A DNA stretch of 64,000 nucleotides from the IMG/VR virus record IMGVR_UViG_3300035698_013060, positions 124,001 to 188,000 of that record; one strand, 5' to 3'. This DNA comes from a virus. Position 1 is the first letter of the stretch. Every line of letters starts with the position of its first letter. Positions 36,501-45,063 of this stretch are shown here, in pieces. The position numbers were made by a program, and so were the translations under genes. Below the pieces are notes generated by a model. That model was not told where the DNA came from. It was given only the letters and a program-made list of their open reading frames with translations, and did no database searches.

Positions 36501-39500
36501 TTTTGGTCCATAGTCTCGTCTTTTTCGTCAGCTGCTCGCTCTGTATCAGCCGTCCTGGTAACTAACGTTACTGATCTGACGATCTCAACCTGTTGGACTG
36601 AAGTAGCTTCTGCTTTTGTCGGGGTAGAAGTCTCTCTTGGAGAAGGATTGGTCATAGACGCAGAACCGCCAAACACGGCGCTAGCTCCTTCAGAGATCGC
36701 AGATGCAGTTCCTCTGACAGCCCTTCCTATGAAACCTCCGATTCTTCCCAAGACCCCCGGACCACTAGAACCAGCTGAGACTTCATCTTCACTCAAATCT
36801 CCCAAGCCAGGTCCTTCAACTCCGTACATCGGAATGGCTACTGAACCTATAATCTTAACCAGCTGGACTTTACCCCCGCTAGCAAGACCGCTTACAGCAT
36901 CAGCTCCTATTCCAAAGATACTACCAATACCTCGACCGAGGGCTTTGACACCATCCCAGAGTCCGTTAACGACCTTAGTCACACCGCTCCATAGGGCTGG
37001 AATGACATCATCCTTCAAAGCACCCCATAGACCTGTAGTAACAGCCTTTACACCATTCCAGAGTTCCGGAACTATAGCTTGGGCTGCACTCCACATCGTC
37101 TTAGTAACAGACACACCAGCATCCCAGAGACCCTTAGCGGCTATTTCAGCACCCTTCCAAAGAGTCTTCGTTATGGCAGTGACACCTTTCCATAGCTCAG
37201 GTACTACAGTTTGGACAGCCTTCCAAGCTTCTCCCGTCACCGTCTTGGTGACGTCCCATACTTCTGTCGCGATGGCCTTGACCCCTTCCCAAATATCCTG
37301 AGCTCTGTCCTTGATCCATGAGAATGAATCAGTAACGATGTCTTTAATCTTGTTCATCAGACGCTTCGGAGCATCCAGGACAGCCTGAATTCCATCCTTG
37401 AGCTTTCGTCCAATATCCTTGAACGGAGAAGTCAGCTTATCGAACATTCGACCGAAGAAGCCCCGATGCTTCCCAAGGGCACTCTCATCGACTTCATCCT
37501 TGTCAATGCCAAGCTTCTTAACGAGCCTAGCGAGATTCTTTCCAGTACCTGACAAGTGATCCTTCATGAAGTTGAGCATATCTTTGGTGTGACGCTCAGT
37601 CTCCACCATAGAACCAAAACCTTGAGCAGGACTTGCAGTTGTTCCGGATGCAGAAGCTGAAGTAGCACTTGCAAGAGCCGGAGCTTGAGCAGCAGGAGAA
37701 GCTTTAAGAGATGCTTCCTTTCTAGCTTGTCTAGCATCAGCTTTTTCTTTGAGTTTGATATCCAAATCTGCATCTCTAGTGGCTCTCGATGTCCTACGCC
37801 TCTCATCTCTATCCACTCTAGAAGTGCGACGATCTCTAGCAGCAGCATCTCTTTCAGTTATCCTAGCAGCAGCTATCGAAGCTCGCTCCTTAGACTGGGA
37901 ATCAATACCCGTCTTTTCTACAGTGGAAGTAGTGCTAGTATCTTGTTTTTCTGTCGGGATGGGTGGAGGCTTGGCGGATTCAGTAGCAGTAACTTCAGCA
38001 GTAGGTTCGTTTACTGTTCCATCCTTAGAAGTGACTTTTCCAGCCAACTTATCAGGAACACCCATACGCTTCTGCCATTCAGATTGAGCTTCTTCCGTTC
38101 TAGTTTCCGTCAGCTTAGGAGCAGCCTTCTCAGTTGAGGTACCACCGACTCCCATATGCTTCTGCCATGCTGTCTGAGTTTCCGTCCCTTCAGGTTTAAG
38201 AGACGTAGCAGCTCTAGCAGCAGCACCCTTTCTAGCGGCCTGTTTCTCTCTAAGGGCTGCAGCCTTCTCTTGTAAGAAGGAAACCCCCCTCTTCATTATT
38301 CCTCCAAGCCCTTTACCAAGCCAGTCCCGGAAGCTTTTTATATGGGCCCCGAAAGGCTCTAGGAAGTTCTCTTTGATCATCTCTCCGAACGGCTTACCGA
38401 AACTAGTTTCGAACATGGTACCCATGAACTCACTAACGGCACTCATCCCTTCCTTGATACCGTTTTTCACGATATCTGTCAGAGAGTTGAATCCTGCCTT
38501 CATCTCCTCCATGAATGGGTCAAAGACCCCCTTCATCGGATCAATGACGTTCTTACGAGTCCAGTCGGCGGTAGCTGTCCATGTCTCTGTAAAGAAAGTC
38601 CTGGCGGGATCTATGATATTCTCACCTACCCAGACGTTCAGAGCATCGAATTTTCCACCCTCACCGAATAGACCACCATCACCAGTCTTTTCGTTACCGA
38701 AGAGGTAATCAGTGGCCTTGGTGTAAATGGCTGTGATCTTTCCTTCTTCACCAAAGAGGTAATCTTGGACCTTCTGACTTCCAAGAGCATAACCGGCCCC
38801 GGCTCCAATGATCATGCCGACCGGACCAAATCCAGCCAGACTTGCACCGATACCGCCCAGGCCTGCGCCCCACAATTCTCCCTCATGATCCTTCATCCAG
38901 ATCTTAGCTTTACCAATAACTCCAGGATCACCTTCTTCGTCTGGATTACCGAAGAGCCAATTCTGGACTTTGTCAGTCTGTAAGGCATAGCCCGCACCAG
39001 CCCCGACAATCATACCAACAGGACCACCGAACATATACCCGGCAGTACCGCCGCCAAGCATTTTAGCGTTACCTTGAACCCAGTCTCCAGCCTTCTTGAT
39101 AATCCCTGGATCTCCATCATCACCCTCTTTACCGAACAGCCAGTTCTTAACCTTGTCAGTAGTCAAGGCATAGCCCGCACCAGCTCCAACGATCATGCCA
39201 ATGGGACCTCCGATGATACCAAGAGAAGCACCTCCACCAAAGGTAGCAGCTACTTTACCCATGTGCGGTTGGGCTTTCTTCCAAAACTTGTTAAGAGCCC
39301 CTTCCTTCCCAAAGAGAGACTCTCTAACGTTAGTCAGAGCTGTACCAGTTTGTTTCAAAGCTCTTGAGGCGAAGTTACTAACTGGATCTAGGACTTTGTC
39401 CTTCATCCAAGCTTTAATACCCCCACCTTCTTTGTCACCAGACCACAGTTCACTGAGTCCTTTACTAACGCCTTCGAAACTTCTTTGTGCGAAACCCTTG

Positions 39501-42208
39501 ATTGGATCCCATACTTGGGTCTGAAGAGAGTCTTTGAGACCACCTTTCTTAGACCAGAAGTCAGTGATAGGTTTGAAAGCCCCAATCACTGCATCAGCAC
39601 CACCACCGTCCTGAGACCACCAACTCTTGATCCCATCGACCATACCAGTCCACTTATTCTTAATCCAATCAAAAGCAATCCGGACAGGTTTAGTCATCCT
39701 ATCCATCAAGGAACCACCCTCTGGAGCATCAGGTTTGCCGAAGAACCATCTACCAACTTGATCTCCAACTCTATCAGTCATGTCAGCAATGGCTTGAATT
39801 GGATGCAAGAGCATCTCTTTGATGGACATCCTGTCGGCTTCTCGACGATCTTCTTGTTCCGTGTACTCTTCGTTAGGACCGATGGCTTCAGCAGCCTTAT
39901 TAACAGACGTTACTCTATCTAGTACTTCTTGTGCGTCTTTACCGTCCTTGAAACGCTTGTCGATCTCTCCAGACTTAGTCTTACGGATCTCACCGGTTTC
40001 AAGCTTGGCTTGGATTTCTTTCGCCTTCTCCATATCAGCCTTCTGATCTTGGAAGAAGGAGAGTAATGGATCTGGAGGAGGCTCTGGAAGAGCAGCGATA
40101 GAGGCTTCAGAGGCCCTATTGATCCTACCCTCTCTAGCAGCAGCTGAGACATCAATCCTCATCGCTCGACCATTTTTATCTCTGATCGTCGGCTCACCGC
40201 CATTTGCGCGGACAATATCCCTGAGAAGTCCGGGGATAGTATGGATGATAGCGCTTCTAACGTCGGCATCAAACGGAACTGGCTTGACTCTCCCGACGGC
40301 TTGCGCTGAAGAGACACTTCCCCCGACTTCGTAGGCCTGGATGTCACGGGAAGACCTGATGCTAGATATTTCTTGCTCCAGATCCCTGGACTCTCGGACA
40401 ATCTTTTTCTCGTCTTTGTCAAGCCCACCCTTAGCTTGTCTCTTCCTAAATTTGTCTTCCCCAGTCTGCCTTCTGATATCGTCCAATCGTCTCTGGGCTT
40501 CGATCTCCCTGGAAGAGACCATACTGGAGTCAGACATTACTTGTCTGAAAGCAGAGCCCTTGATATCACTTCCAACCTTATCACCGAATTCTGCACCGCT
40601 AGCCCTGAAGGCAAGTTTCTCTTTTTGTAACTGTGTCAGTCCGGAGACCCCAAGGCCCTTAACAGACTTGTTCCAAGCATCTACGAGCTCGACATTCAAG
40701 CCCGGAGCTGAAAGATCCCCGACAGACTTACCACTAGCAGCCATCTCAGCGCTACGAATCTTTTCCAGTTCTTTTTCAGCTACTTTTCTCTGTTCTGGAT
40801 TGAATTTGAAGGAATCCAGGACATTCCTACTCATATCTGTAGTAAAGCCTACACCACGTGTGGCGGCACTTCTCTCAACATTTAGTTGATCGACGACCTC
40901 TGTTCGAGTCCTCATCTTCCCGGTACCGTAGTCGAAGATCTGTTCATCTCCCTCAGTACCACCATTAATGGCATTGAGAATAAGGGAGAGGTACTTCGGG
41001 ATCACCTCAGTGATCGCCTTTTTGGTATGGGCATCGAACGGAACAGCTTTATCCAGAGTCCCCAATCTAGCGTCTACCCTGGTGTCGTCTCTGTCCATCC
41101 CGAGAAACCTACCAGCACCCCTCTTCAGAGTGTTGAGTACGCCATCATCAGTGATATTAGCCCACTCTTCAAGCTGAAGCATAAGTGTGGCCGGGAGTCC
41201 ACCGATGATGTTATCCATCCTCTGGAATGACTTCTGTAGACTTTCCGGGAAGAATTTCTCAGCGAGGGAGTCCATTGCCAACTCGAGAGGATTCGTGAGC
41301 ATGTCCTTGAACATGTTCATATCTTCGAGTGTAGTCTTGATCCTATCACTGACAGTCCTGACATAGTTTTCCGGACTGAAACCACCGTACTCAGTAAAGA
41401 TCTTATCATACTTGGTTTCAATACCATCACTAGCTCTGCCATCAACAGTCAAGCCAAGTGCCCCTAGATGGGCCTGAGATGCCCTATTGATCTCCTGAAG
41501 CTGGACTGCCATCTCGGAGATACCCGTCATAAGGGAACTCCGGTGCGAATCCAAACCAGTCTGATGGTTGTAGCCCGCTATTACTGCATGTTTCTGTTCT
41601 TGAATCAGACTCCGGATATTGTCCAAGATCGTATTGGTTGCAGTGATTCCTCTACCAAGAGCTCTACTGCTACCAATGACGGCGGAGGCTTGTACTGTAC
41701 CAGCAGCACCGATAGCCGTACCGACCTTACTTCCAAGTGAGGAAGCTTCCGATGAGATGGAAAACTTGTTGGAGACGTTAGTCACTCTGTTATCAGAGAC
41801 TTGAACTGGAGTAGAAGAATCTCCTCCGAAGTCTCCCATATCAATGTCGCTGTCACCCCCGTCGTCGCCTCTACCTACCATATCAGAAGTATCAAAATCT
41901 GACATCATATCGTCGTCGAAACCGAGAGCGGAAGCCATAGCGGCTCCCTTTTCCTCTTCCGACCTATAGAACTTCCCAGTACGAACGGCCTCCGTGGTGT
42001 TCTTCACCATGGCAGCCCCTACGTCCTTGACGACGTTCTCTTTGATCAGGCTTGTGACTTCGGATGCGACCTCTTTGACACTATCGCCCGAGGAGAAGAC
42101 CTCCTCGATCAGCTCGGCTGTTTGACCGAACATTTGAGTCTTGATCGCCCCGGCGGCCGCAAAGCCCAAACTTTTAGCAGCGTTCTTTGTAAAGCTGAAC
42201 GCACCCAT
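33539..42208 (-). CDS. Tail tape-measure protein (2889 aa)
   Basis: Tape-measure proteins set tail length, acting as a ruler inside the tube. This one is extremely long. Trp recurs every 11 residues over about residues 1640-1760 (WKAVQTVVPELW, WKGVTAITKTLW and so on). Three Gly-zipper blocks (GPIGMIVGAGAGYAL) lie near 993-1141, and three DWD blocks (GVVKDPLGWGKWKVTDWDAI) near 2170-2460. Long coiled-coil and Ala/Lys/Glu-rich stretches connect them. No signal peptide is present. The next gene (454 aa) is structural. Using about 0.15 nm per residue, the tail would be roughly 430 nm. CTGGAGAT precedes the ATG. Confidence 0.92.
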   Translation of the reverse strand: MGAFSFTKNAAKSLGFAAAGAIKTQMFGQTAELIEEVFSSGDSVKEVASEVTSLIKENVVKDVGAAMVKNTTEAVRTGKFYRSEEEKGAAMASALGFDDDMMSDFDTSDMVGRGDDGGDSDIDMGDFGGDSSTPVQVSDNRVTNVSNKFSISSEASSLGSKVGTAIGAAGTVQASAVIGSSRALGRGITATNTILDNIRSLIQEQKHAVIAGYNHQTGLDSHRSSLMTGISEMAVQLQEINRASQAHLGALGLTVDGRASDGIETKYDKIFTEYGGFSPENYVRTVSDRIKTTLEDMNMFKDMLTNPLELAMDSLAEKFFPESLQKSFQRMDNIIGGLPATLMLQLEEWANITDDGVLNTLKRGAGRFLGMDRDDTRVDARLGTLDKAVPFDAHTKKAITEVIPKYLSLILNAINGGTEGDEQIFDYGTGKMRTRTEVVDQLNVERSAATRGVGFTTDMSRNVLDSFKFNPEQRKVAEKELEKIRSAEMAASGKSVGDLSAPGLNVELVDAWNKSVKGLGVSGLTQLQKEKLAFRASGAEFGDKVGSDIKGSAFRQVMSDSSMVSSREIEAQRRLDDIRRQTGEDKFRKRQAKGGLDKDEKKIVRESRDLEQEISSIRSSRDIQAYEVGGSVSSAQAVGRVKPVPFDADVRSAIIHTIPGLLRDIVRANGGEPTIRDKNGRAMRIDVSAAAREGRINRASEASIAALPEPPPDPLLSFFQDQKADMEKAKEIQAKLETGEIRKTKSGEIDKRFKDGKDAQEVLDRVTSVNKAAEAIGPNEEYTEQEDRREADRMSIKEMLLHPIQAIADMTDRVGDQVGRWFFGKPDAPEGGSLMDRMTKPVRIAFDWIKNKWTGMVDGIKSWWSQDGGGADAVIGAFKPITDFWSKKGGLKDSLQTQVWDPIKGFAQRSFEGVSKGLSELWSGDKEGGGIKAWMKDKVLDPVSNFASRALKQTGTALTNVRESLFGKEGALNKFWKKAQPHMGKVAATFGGGASLGIIGGPIGMIVGAGAGYALTTDKVKNWLFGKEGDDGDPGIIKKAGDWVQGNAKMLGGGTAGYMFGGPVGMIVGAGAGYALQTDKVQNWLFGNPDEEGDPGVIGKAKIWMKDHEGELWGAGLGGIGASLAGFGPVGMIIGAGAGYALGSQKVQDYLFGEEGKITAIYTKATDYLFGNEKTGDGGLFGEGGKFDALNVWVGENIIDPARTFFTETWTATADWTRKNVIDPMKGVFDPFMEEMKAGFNSLTDIVKNGIKEGMSAVSEFMGTMFETSFGKPFGEMIKENFLEPFGAHIKSFRDWLGKGLGGIMKRGVSFLQEKAAALREKQAARKGAAARAATSLKPEGTETQTAWQKHMGVGGTSTEKAAPKLTETRTEEAQSEWQKRMGVPDKLAGKVTSKDGTVNEPTAEVTATESAKPPPIPTEKQDTSTTSTVEKTGIDSQSKERASIAAARITERDAAARDRRTSRVDRDERRRTSRATRDADLDIKLKEKADARQARKEASLKASPAAQAPALASATSASASGTTASPAQGFGSMVETERHTKDMLNFMKDHLSGTGKNLARLVKKLGIDKDEVDESALGKHRGFFGRMFDKLTSPFKDIGRKLKDGIQAVLDAPKRLMNKIKDIVTDSFSWIKDRAQDIWEGVKAIATEVWDVTKTVTGEAWKAVQTVVPELWKGVTAITKTLWKGAEIAAKGLWDAGVSVTKTMWSAAQAIVPELWNGVKAVTTGLWGALKDDVIPALWSGVTKVVNGLWDGVKALGRGIGSIFGIGADAVSGLASGGKVQLVKIIGSVAIPMYGVEGPGLGDLSEDEVSAGSSGPGVLGRIGGFIGRAVRGTASAISEGASAVFGGSASMTNPSPRETSTPTKAEATSVQQVEIVRSVTLVTRTADTERAADEKDETMDQKAESSERKAIAEEADRDRDSTRMDAKLKDRKAARAARVAKRRDKVKEERDVTDSGDLADTAAIGGMTAADDDADDDVLDTVGVPAQRKGGRIRNIGRKGKAVWRAGRSIMKYGAKRAGERALLKMFGKGGIKTMGKGLTKVGGGAALSAILAGVELARGGFTGHRGSEEAGVGEVEGMISGMLTGSAKKRGTLAKVFRTKEGGVGEAAAGMVGSTGRGAMIGATLGSIIPGAGTAAGAAVGAGIGGIMQARKLVMAPDESVIKANTLVLALKERGVVRDPFGPGKYKVMDWDSVAMMPPANLMELTRSNLFSGRTKDKFKDIAKKRGFGEFVKEEEREQAILDEEESIGKKLAKAVFSPIAGLKLAWMAGKSIMSIVPSIGKWLFRGKETREADALAKALTTEGVVKDPLGWGKWKVTDWDAIGNLPGDKLDLLSKSSKFGKATKEKMAAIAKSKGTVEKEEEDKSKEAIKADKDAKDKESDDFKAIRIVGSAAIPTYGISELYGWLTGSKSEEEGDALAVGLEKVGVLKNTFGWGKWKVLDWDAIGKLPPDKLRLLQQSSKISSYSKRRIDLIAKAAGKTIDKEEREDDKTGIDKIKDKASAALTKSKEAVGKAWDMTKQKSAAAGAFIKGFGKGLLDSGKNLVSNIAKAPGEILGAFKDWGKAIWNMGKDFVANIKEKFFGFMGKIKDFFIKIPGMLKDAIKNAIKGIWNKLFGKEEGGEEDTAAFNESVARLKGSGPKSDEQATGASESVAKPETRGLSENGVKRRVSKTFIINGVSVDEETFRKHKAEKDAKWNKMQSGFGKMGMPESPEEASEIEPVMDKTPGMIKPDMLLGSSKLSTSGGPIPKRSPTATPVSVVKMPTTANRPTVEMSPREMFSRKEDIKTKMLASSIVGDQSKMLTLLEAIASNTNRTADNIESGIPVNLKVTSSEAGSEKRSTDSSMSSGPNMFVGGQGPGQSDAEGRDKTANASLAVPGTILRIAKG
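34840..35690 (-). repeat. Three DWD repeats in the tape measure
   Basis: Three copies of a roughly 30-residue motif recur about every 125 residues: PFGPGKYKVMDWDSVAMMPP, then PLGWGKWKVTDWDAIGNLPG, then TFGWGKWKVLDWDAIGKLPP. Each is followed by a helix ending in a Ser/Thr-Lys pattern and preceded by a Gly-Val (GVV/GVL) turn. Confidence 0.75.
36930..37290 (-). repeat. 11-residue Trp repeats in the tape measure
   Basis: About nine consecutive Trp residues are 11 (once 12) residues apart, for example WSAAQAIVPELW and WNGVKAVTTGLW. Eleven-residue spacing matches a helix with one face per three turns, a known tape-measure feature. Confidence 0.8.
38785..39230 (-). repeat. Glycine-zipper triplicate in the tape measure
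   Basis: Three copies (about 63 residues apart) of a GGP(I/V)GMIVGAGAGYAL plus KVxNWLFG unit, residues about 993-1141. Small-residue zippers like this often pack or span membranes, so this part could be the segment that inserts during DNA ejection. Confidence 0.75.
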
Positions 42209-42319
42209 GGACGTTATCTCCAGGATTGGTTCTCAAAAAGTGGTAGAGTTTTCAATAGGATGTTCTTTGATCGGAACAACTCATTGAGAGTCCTATACGA
42301 TAGCTAACGAAGAGATACT

Positions 42320-43072
42320 ATGGCTTACCTACCAGAACAGGACATACTGACCAAAGTTCTCCATAAGGCCCAAGAAATCGCGGGCGCACGTGAGGACAGG
42401 ACCGGCGACATTATCAATGTAGCAACCTCCCAGATTTCGGAGGTAGTTCCTGATATCGCAGGTTCGCTGATAGATTGCGGATTCTTAGATCTTAGCAAGA
42501 TAGGCGAGATCTGCGATCTCTTGGCTGAGATCTCCACAGTCTCGTTTGCATTAAAGGATGGAGTTCTTTTTCATGTGGACCAAAGTGAGGATCTGTTGGG
42601 AGGAACTGAACTAGAATTGGACGGCGGAGCTGACATAGACGTAGATTTCCTTTCCGGAATGGCTGAGAAACTTACGGGAGCTTCCAAGAGCTTAGCCTAC
42701 ATTCCTAATCTATTTGAAGATTGCATGAACATCCCGACTTTCGATCCCATATCAGGGATACTAGGAGACCTTACTGGACTACTCTCAGATATCATCGGTC
42801 TGAAAAGTCTAGGTGACATCGGATTATCTGGAAAGGAAGACTCCATCAGGTCCATGCTCTTAAGTCGGGTTCAATCTATCCTAAGTTCTTGCAATCTGAT
42901 TCATGGTTCCATCAACTCAGAGATAGCTAATGGTCTACGGGCTCTTGCTATGGTTGGAGATCTATGCTCCGGTTCTCTGGTCAATCCAGAAGTAGATGGG
43001 AGTCCAATACAGGTAGAGGGTATCCCAGACATAGACTACGACATCCTCGATCGAGTAAGTAGGACGGTGTGA
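42320..43072 (+). CDS. Hypothetical protein (250 aa)
   Basis: No family recognised. It is Leu/Ile/Ser-rich with repeated 'SDIIGLKSLGDIGLSG'-like segments and probable helical pairs. Divergent from the tape measure, it starts a two-gene plus-strand unit; AGAGATACT precedes the ATG. It may be a tail-assembly or virion factor by position. Confidence 0.7.
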   Translation: MAYLPEQDILTKVLHKAQEIAGAREDRTGDIINVATSQISEVVPDIAGSLIDCGFLDLSKIGEICDLLAEISTVSFALKDGVLFHVDQSEDLLGGTELELDGGADIDVDFLSGMAEKLTGASKSLAYIPNLFEDCMNIPTFDPISGILGDLTGLLSDIIGLKSLGDIGLSGKEDSIRSMLLSRVQSILSSCNLIHGSINSEIANGLRALAMVGDLCSGSLVNPEVDGSPIQVEGIPDIDYDILDRVSRTV

Positions 43073-43073
43073 T

Positions 43074-43907
43074 ATGAAGACCATCAGAGAGTATGACGAG
43101 TGGAGCACCGAGGTAGACTCTCTCATGCTCCTTAGAGAAGAAGATAAGGAGGCCTACTTTAGGTCAGTCCTGTCTAATGACTTCAAGCTCTCGTGTGAGA
43201 TCCTAGGAAGAACATTCTTCTCCGGGATTTACTCACTGAGCATTCTATATGAAAAGTCAAGAGAAATTCTGGATATGTCTAGGAGGTTGGCTGTATCCCC
43301 GGCTACCCTTCCCAGTCTACCCATAGAATCGTACGTGACTTCTAGTGAGACGAGAGCCATTGGCGGAAGATGTGAAATCGCCAGGTTCTTTGATGGGATG
43401 GACTCAGAGATAGTCTTCCCAGGAATGTCAGCATCAGTCGCCATACTAGAGACTAGCGAATTCTTCGAGAGAACATCAGTGTTATTCTTGGAGTGGTTTT
43501 TACCTCTTGGAAGGAGAAAAAAGATTACAGTTATCAGAGATGCTGTAGCTTTTGTATCTAAATCCAAGAAGGATATGAATATTCCAGCTCATGCTGTTAC
43601 TATCAGATTATCATCCACTGGAGTATTCGCTATACTCAAGGGGATTAGAGATGGTGTCGTGACTGAAGCTCCTGGGGGATGGTACGAAGAAGTTGTTGGT
43701 TCTATAGAATACGTTCTAGAGCGCGAGTCTCTAGTCGACGCTGGTCTTACAGTTGTCTCTGATACATGGAATGCGCTGTTTAGAGACGAAGCTTATCCAA
43801 CTTTGTCTATTCTAAAAGGAGGTGGAAACGAAGAGTTCACTACCTTCATAAACTCTTTGATACCCCATTTTGGAACGGGGGTCGCCAACGCACTAGCGTT
43901 AGCGTAA
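43074..43907 (+). CDS. Hypothetical protein (277 aa)
   Basis: Unrecognised. Helical N-terminal half, then an alpha/beta region (KKITVIRDAVAFVSKSKKD). Its ATG lies two bases after the TGA of the preceding gene, so translation is coupled. A strong bidirectional hairpin follows. Confidence 0.7.
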   Translation: MKTIREYDEWSTEVDSLMLLREEDKEAYFRSVLSNDFKLSCEILGRTFFSGIYSLSILYEKSREILDMSRRLAVSPATLPSLPIESYVTSSETRAIGGRCEIARFFDGMDSEIVFPGMSASVAILETSEFFERTSVLFLEWFLPLGRRKKITVIRDAVAFVSKSKKDMNIPAHAVTIRLSSTGVFAILKGIRDGVVTEAPGGWYEEVVGSIEYVLERESLVDAGLTVVSDTWNALFRDEAYPTLSILKGGGNEEFTTFINSLIPHFGTGVANALALA

Positions 43908-43929
43908 TCTAAGAGAAAGAAGAAAAAGA

Positions 43930-43961
43930 GACGGGAACTTGGCCGAAGCCAGGTTCCCGTC
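43930..43961. terminator. Bidirectional terminator with UUCG loop
   Basis: A 14-bp stem (GACGGGAACTTGGC against its complement, one wobble) with a CGAA/TTCG loop between convergent genes. On the minus strand it is followed by CTTTTTCTTCTTTC. Confidence 0.85.
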
Positions 43962-43996
43962 TTGGGTATTAAAACCCCTGAAACATCGAGATGGGA

Positions 43997-44851
43997 CTAG
44001 TCTTCGGGAACGAAATCCCCGTCTTCATCTATCTCACCGCGAACAGACTCCACGCCTTCGATGTTCCGGTCGTACTTGGAACGACAATGAGCGGGCATCA
44101 GGCTGCTGGATGCGCCATCGATGATACTGCCGAAGAAACGCTCTTGGATGAATACCCGACGGAACATGGCGTCCATGAACTTGAGCGAGTAGTCGCCGGT
44201 CACGGCGATCAGAGTGTCTTCGATCAGAGTCACGAGGTCAGCTGTGATCTTCTTGGACTCAGGAGCGCCGAGGTCGGAAGTCTCGAGGTATTCGTGCACG
44301 ATGCTCATCAACGTGTCACGCGGAATCCGGCTTCCCTCTTCGGGGAGCTCACCGGGGACCGTCAACTCGATGTCATTGACAGTGAACTTAAAAGACTTCT
44401 TGCCAGCCGAACGGCCGCCCAGAACAATACCACGGCGTTTCCCGGCCGTCTTCTTGGCAGCGGGCTTTGCAGTAGTCTTCTTCGTGGCAGGCTTGCCCTT
44501 CTTGGTCGGAGGAGCCTTCTTGACAGGCTTCTTCTTCCCAACGACCTTCTTGATCACGAGCTTCTTCTCGATGACCTTCTTCTTCTTCTTCGGGGGAGGA
44601 GCTTCCTCGACCTCTTCCTCGACTTCCTCGACCTCTTCCTCGACTTCTTCGACCTCTTCCTCGACCTCTTCGGTCTCTTCCTCGACTTCTTCGACCTCTT
44701 CCTCGACCTCTTCGGTCTCTTCCTCGACTTCTTCGACCTCTTCGACTTCCTCAGGCGGAGCCGCAGCGACCTTCTTGCGAGGAACGATTTTCTTCTTCGG
44801 AGCGGAACCGGATTTCGTTCCGACTACTTTTTTCTTGGGACGGATGGCCAT
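43997..44851 (-). CDS. Highly charged protein: Glu-repeat block, Lys-rich block, folded C-terminal domain (284 aa)
   Basis: After a Lys-rich start (MAIRPKKKVVGTKSG), residues about 34-84 are almost only Val and Glu (a 42-bp unit coding EEVEEETEEVEEEV). Residues 85-150 are Lys/Pro/Ala-rich, like a histone-H1 tail (KKPVKKAPPTKKGKPATKK). The last 130 residues form a normal alpha/beta domain (SFKFTVNDIELTVPGELPEE...). No family is recognised. Opposite charges could condense or bind nucleic acid, or be disordered spacers. Start 44851 is preferred over 44860 for its spacing from AAGGAA. A promoter motif lies about 200 bp upstream. Confidence 0.8.
   Translation of the reverse strand: MAIRPKKKVVGTKSGSAPKKKIVPRKKVAAAPPEEVEEVEEVEEETEEVEEEVEEVEEETEEVEEEVEEVEEEVEEVEEEVEEAPPPKKKKKVIEKKLVIKKVVGKKKPVKKAPPTKKGKPATKKTTAKPAAKKTAGKRRGIVLGGRSAGKKSFKFTVNDIELTVPGELPEEGSRIPRDTLMSIVHEYLETSDLGAPESKKITADLVTLIEDTLIAVTGDYSLKFMDAMFRRVFIQERFFGSIIDGASSSLMPAHCRSKYDRNIEGVESVRGEIDEDGDFVPED
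44613..44752 (-). repeat. Tandem repeat encoding Val-Glu tract
   Basis: Imperfect tandem repeat with a unit of about 42 bp, coding the EEVEEETEEVEEEV block. On the plus strand it reads as a CT-rich tract (TCTTCCTCGACTTCTTCGAC). Slippage or recombination could change its length between related phages. Confidence 0.75.
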
Positions 44852-45000
44852 GTGATGCATTCCTTGTTTTTCTGATAGGTCATGGCATTTAGATCGAAAG
44901 GGTGCCACCCTCTCTCTTCGTAAGGACTGTCATACAAACTTGGCTTAGTTTGCAAAAAGCTGCCTCTTCTCTCAGATTCTCCTTTCATTTCATAGATCAT
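44824..45000 (-). CDS. Possible small protein (58 aa)
   Basis: A reading frame from ATG 45000 codes a plausible peptide (MIYEMKGESERRGSFLQTKP to KECITWPSVPRKK) and overlaps the start of the Glu/Lys-rich gene by 28 bases. Upstream, the open frame continues in coding style (GLPVNFQPGQ) to a TAA, with no start codon and no good ribosome site. The promoter motif at 45051 lies just before. It may be a truncated gene or a leader. Confidence 0.3.
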   Translation of the reverse strand: MIYEMKGESERRGSFLQTKPSLYDSPYEERGWHPFDLNAMTYQKNKECITWPSVPRKK

Positions 45001-45050
45001 TATTTGGCCGGGTTGGAAATTAACGGGTAAGCCTACAACCGTGCAATCCC

Positions 45051-45063
45051 ATTATATATGTCT
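45051..45063 (-). promoter_or_regulatory. Candidate phage promoter motif (site 6)
   Basis: Minus-strand AGACATATATAAT, one change from the 12-base core of sites 3 and 5. It contains TATAAT by chance or as a -10-like box. It points toward the Glu/Lys-rich gene 200 bp downstream and the small ORF ending at 44824. Confidence 0.45.

Noticed and set aside
33561-37301. Long plus-strand ORFs (up to 399 aa) opposite the tape measure
   Set aside because: They are antisense shadows of the repetitive, GC-skewed tape-measure gene. They have no ribosome sites and give Ser/Pro/Leu-rich nonsense.
44613-44752. CRISPR-like array
   Set aside because: The repeats are contiguous coding repeats of a Val-Glu tract with no spacers and no leader.
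43991-44875. Plus-strand ORFs of 294 and 213 aa opposite the Glu/Lys-rich gene
   Set aside because: They are the reverse complement of the Glu-repeat region (DLFLDFFDL or SSTSSS repeats). Low complexity and absence of a ribosome site make them shadows.
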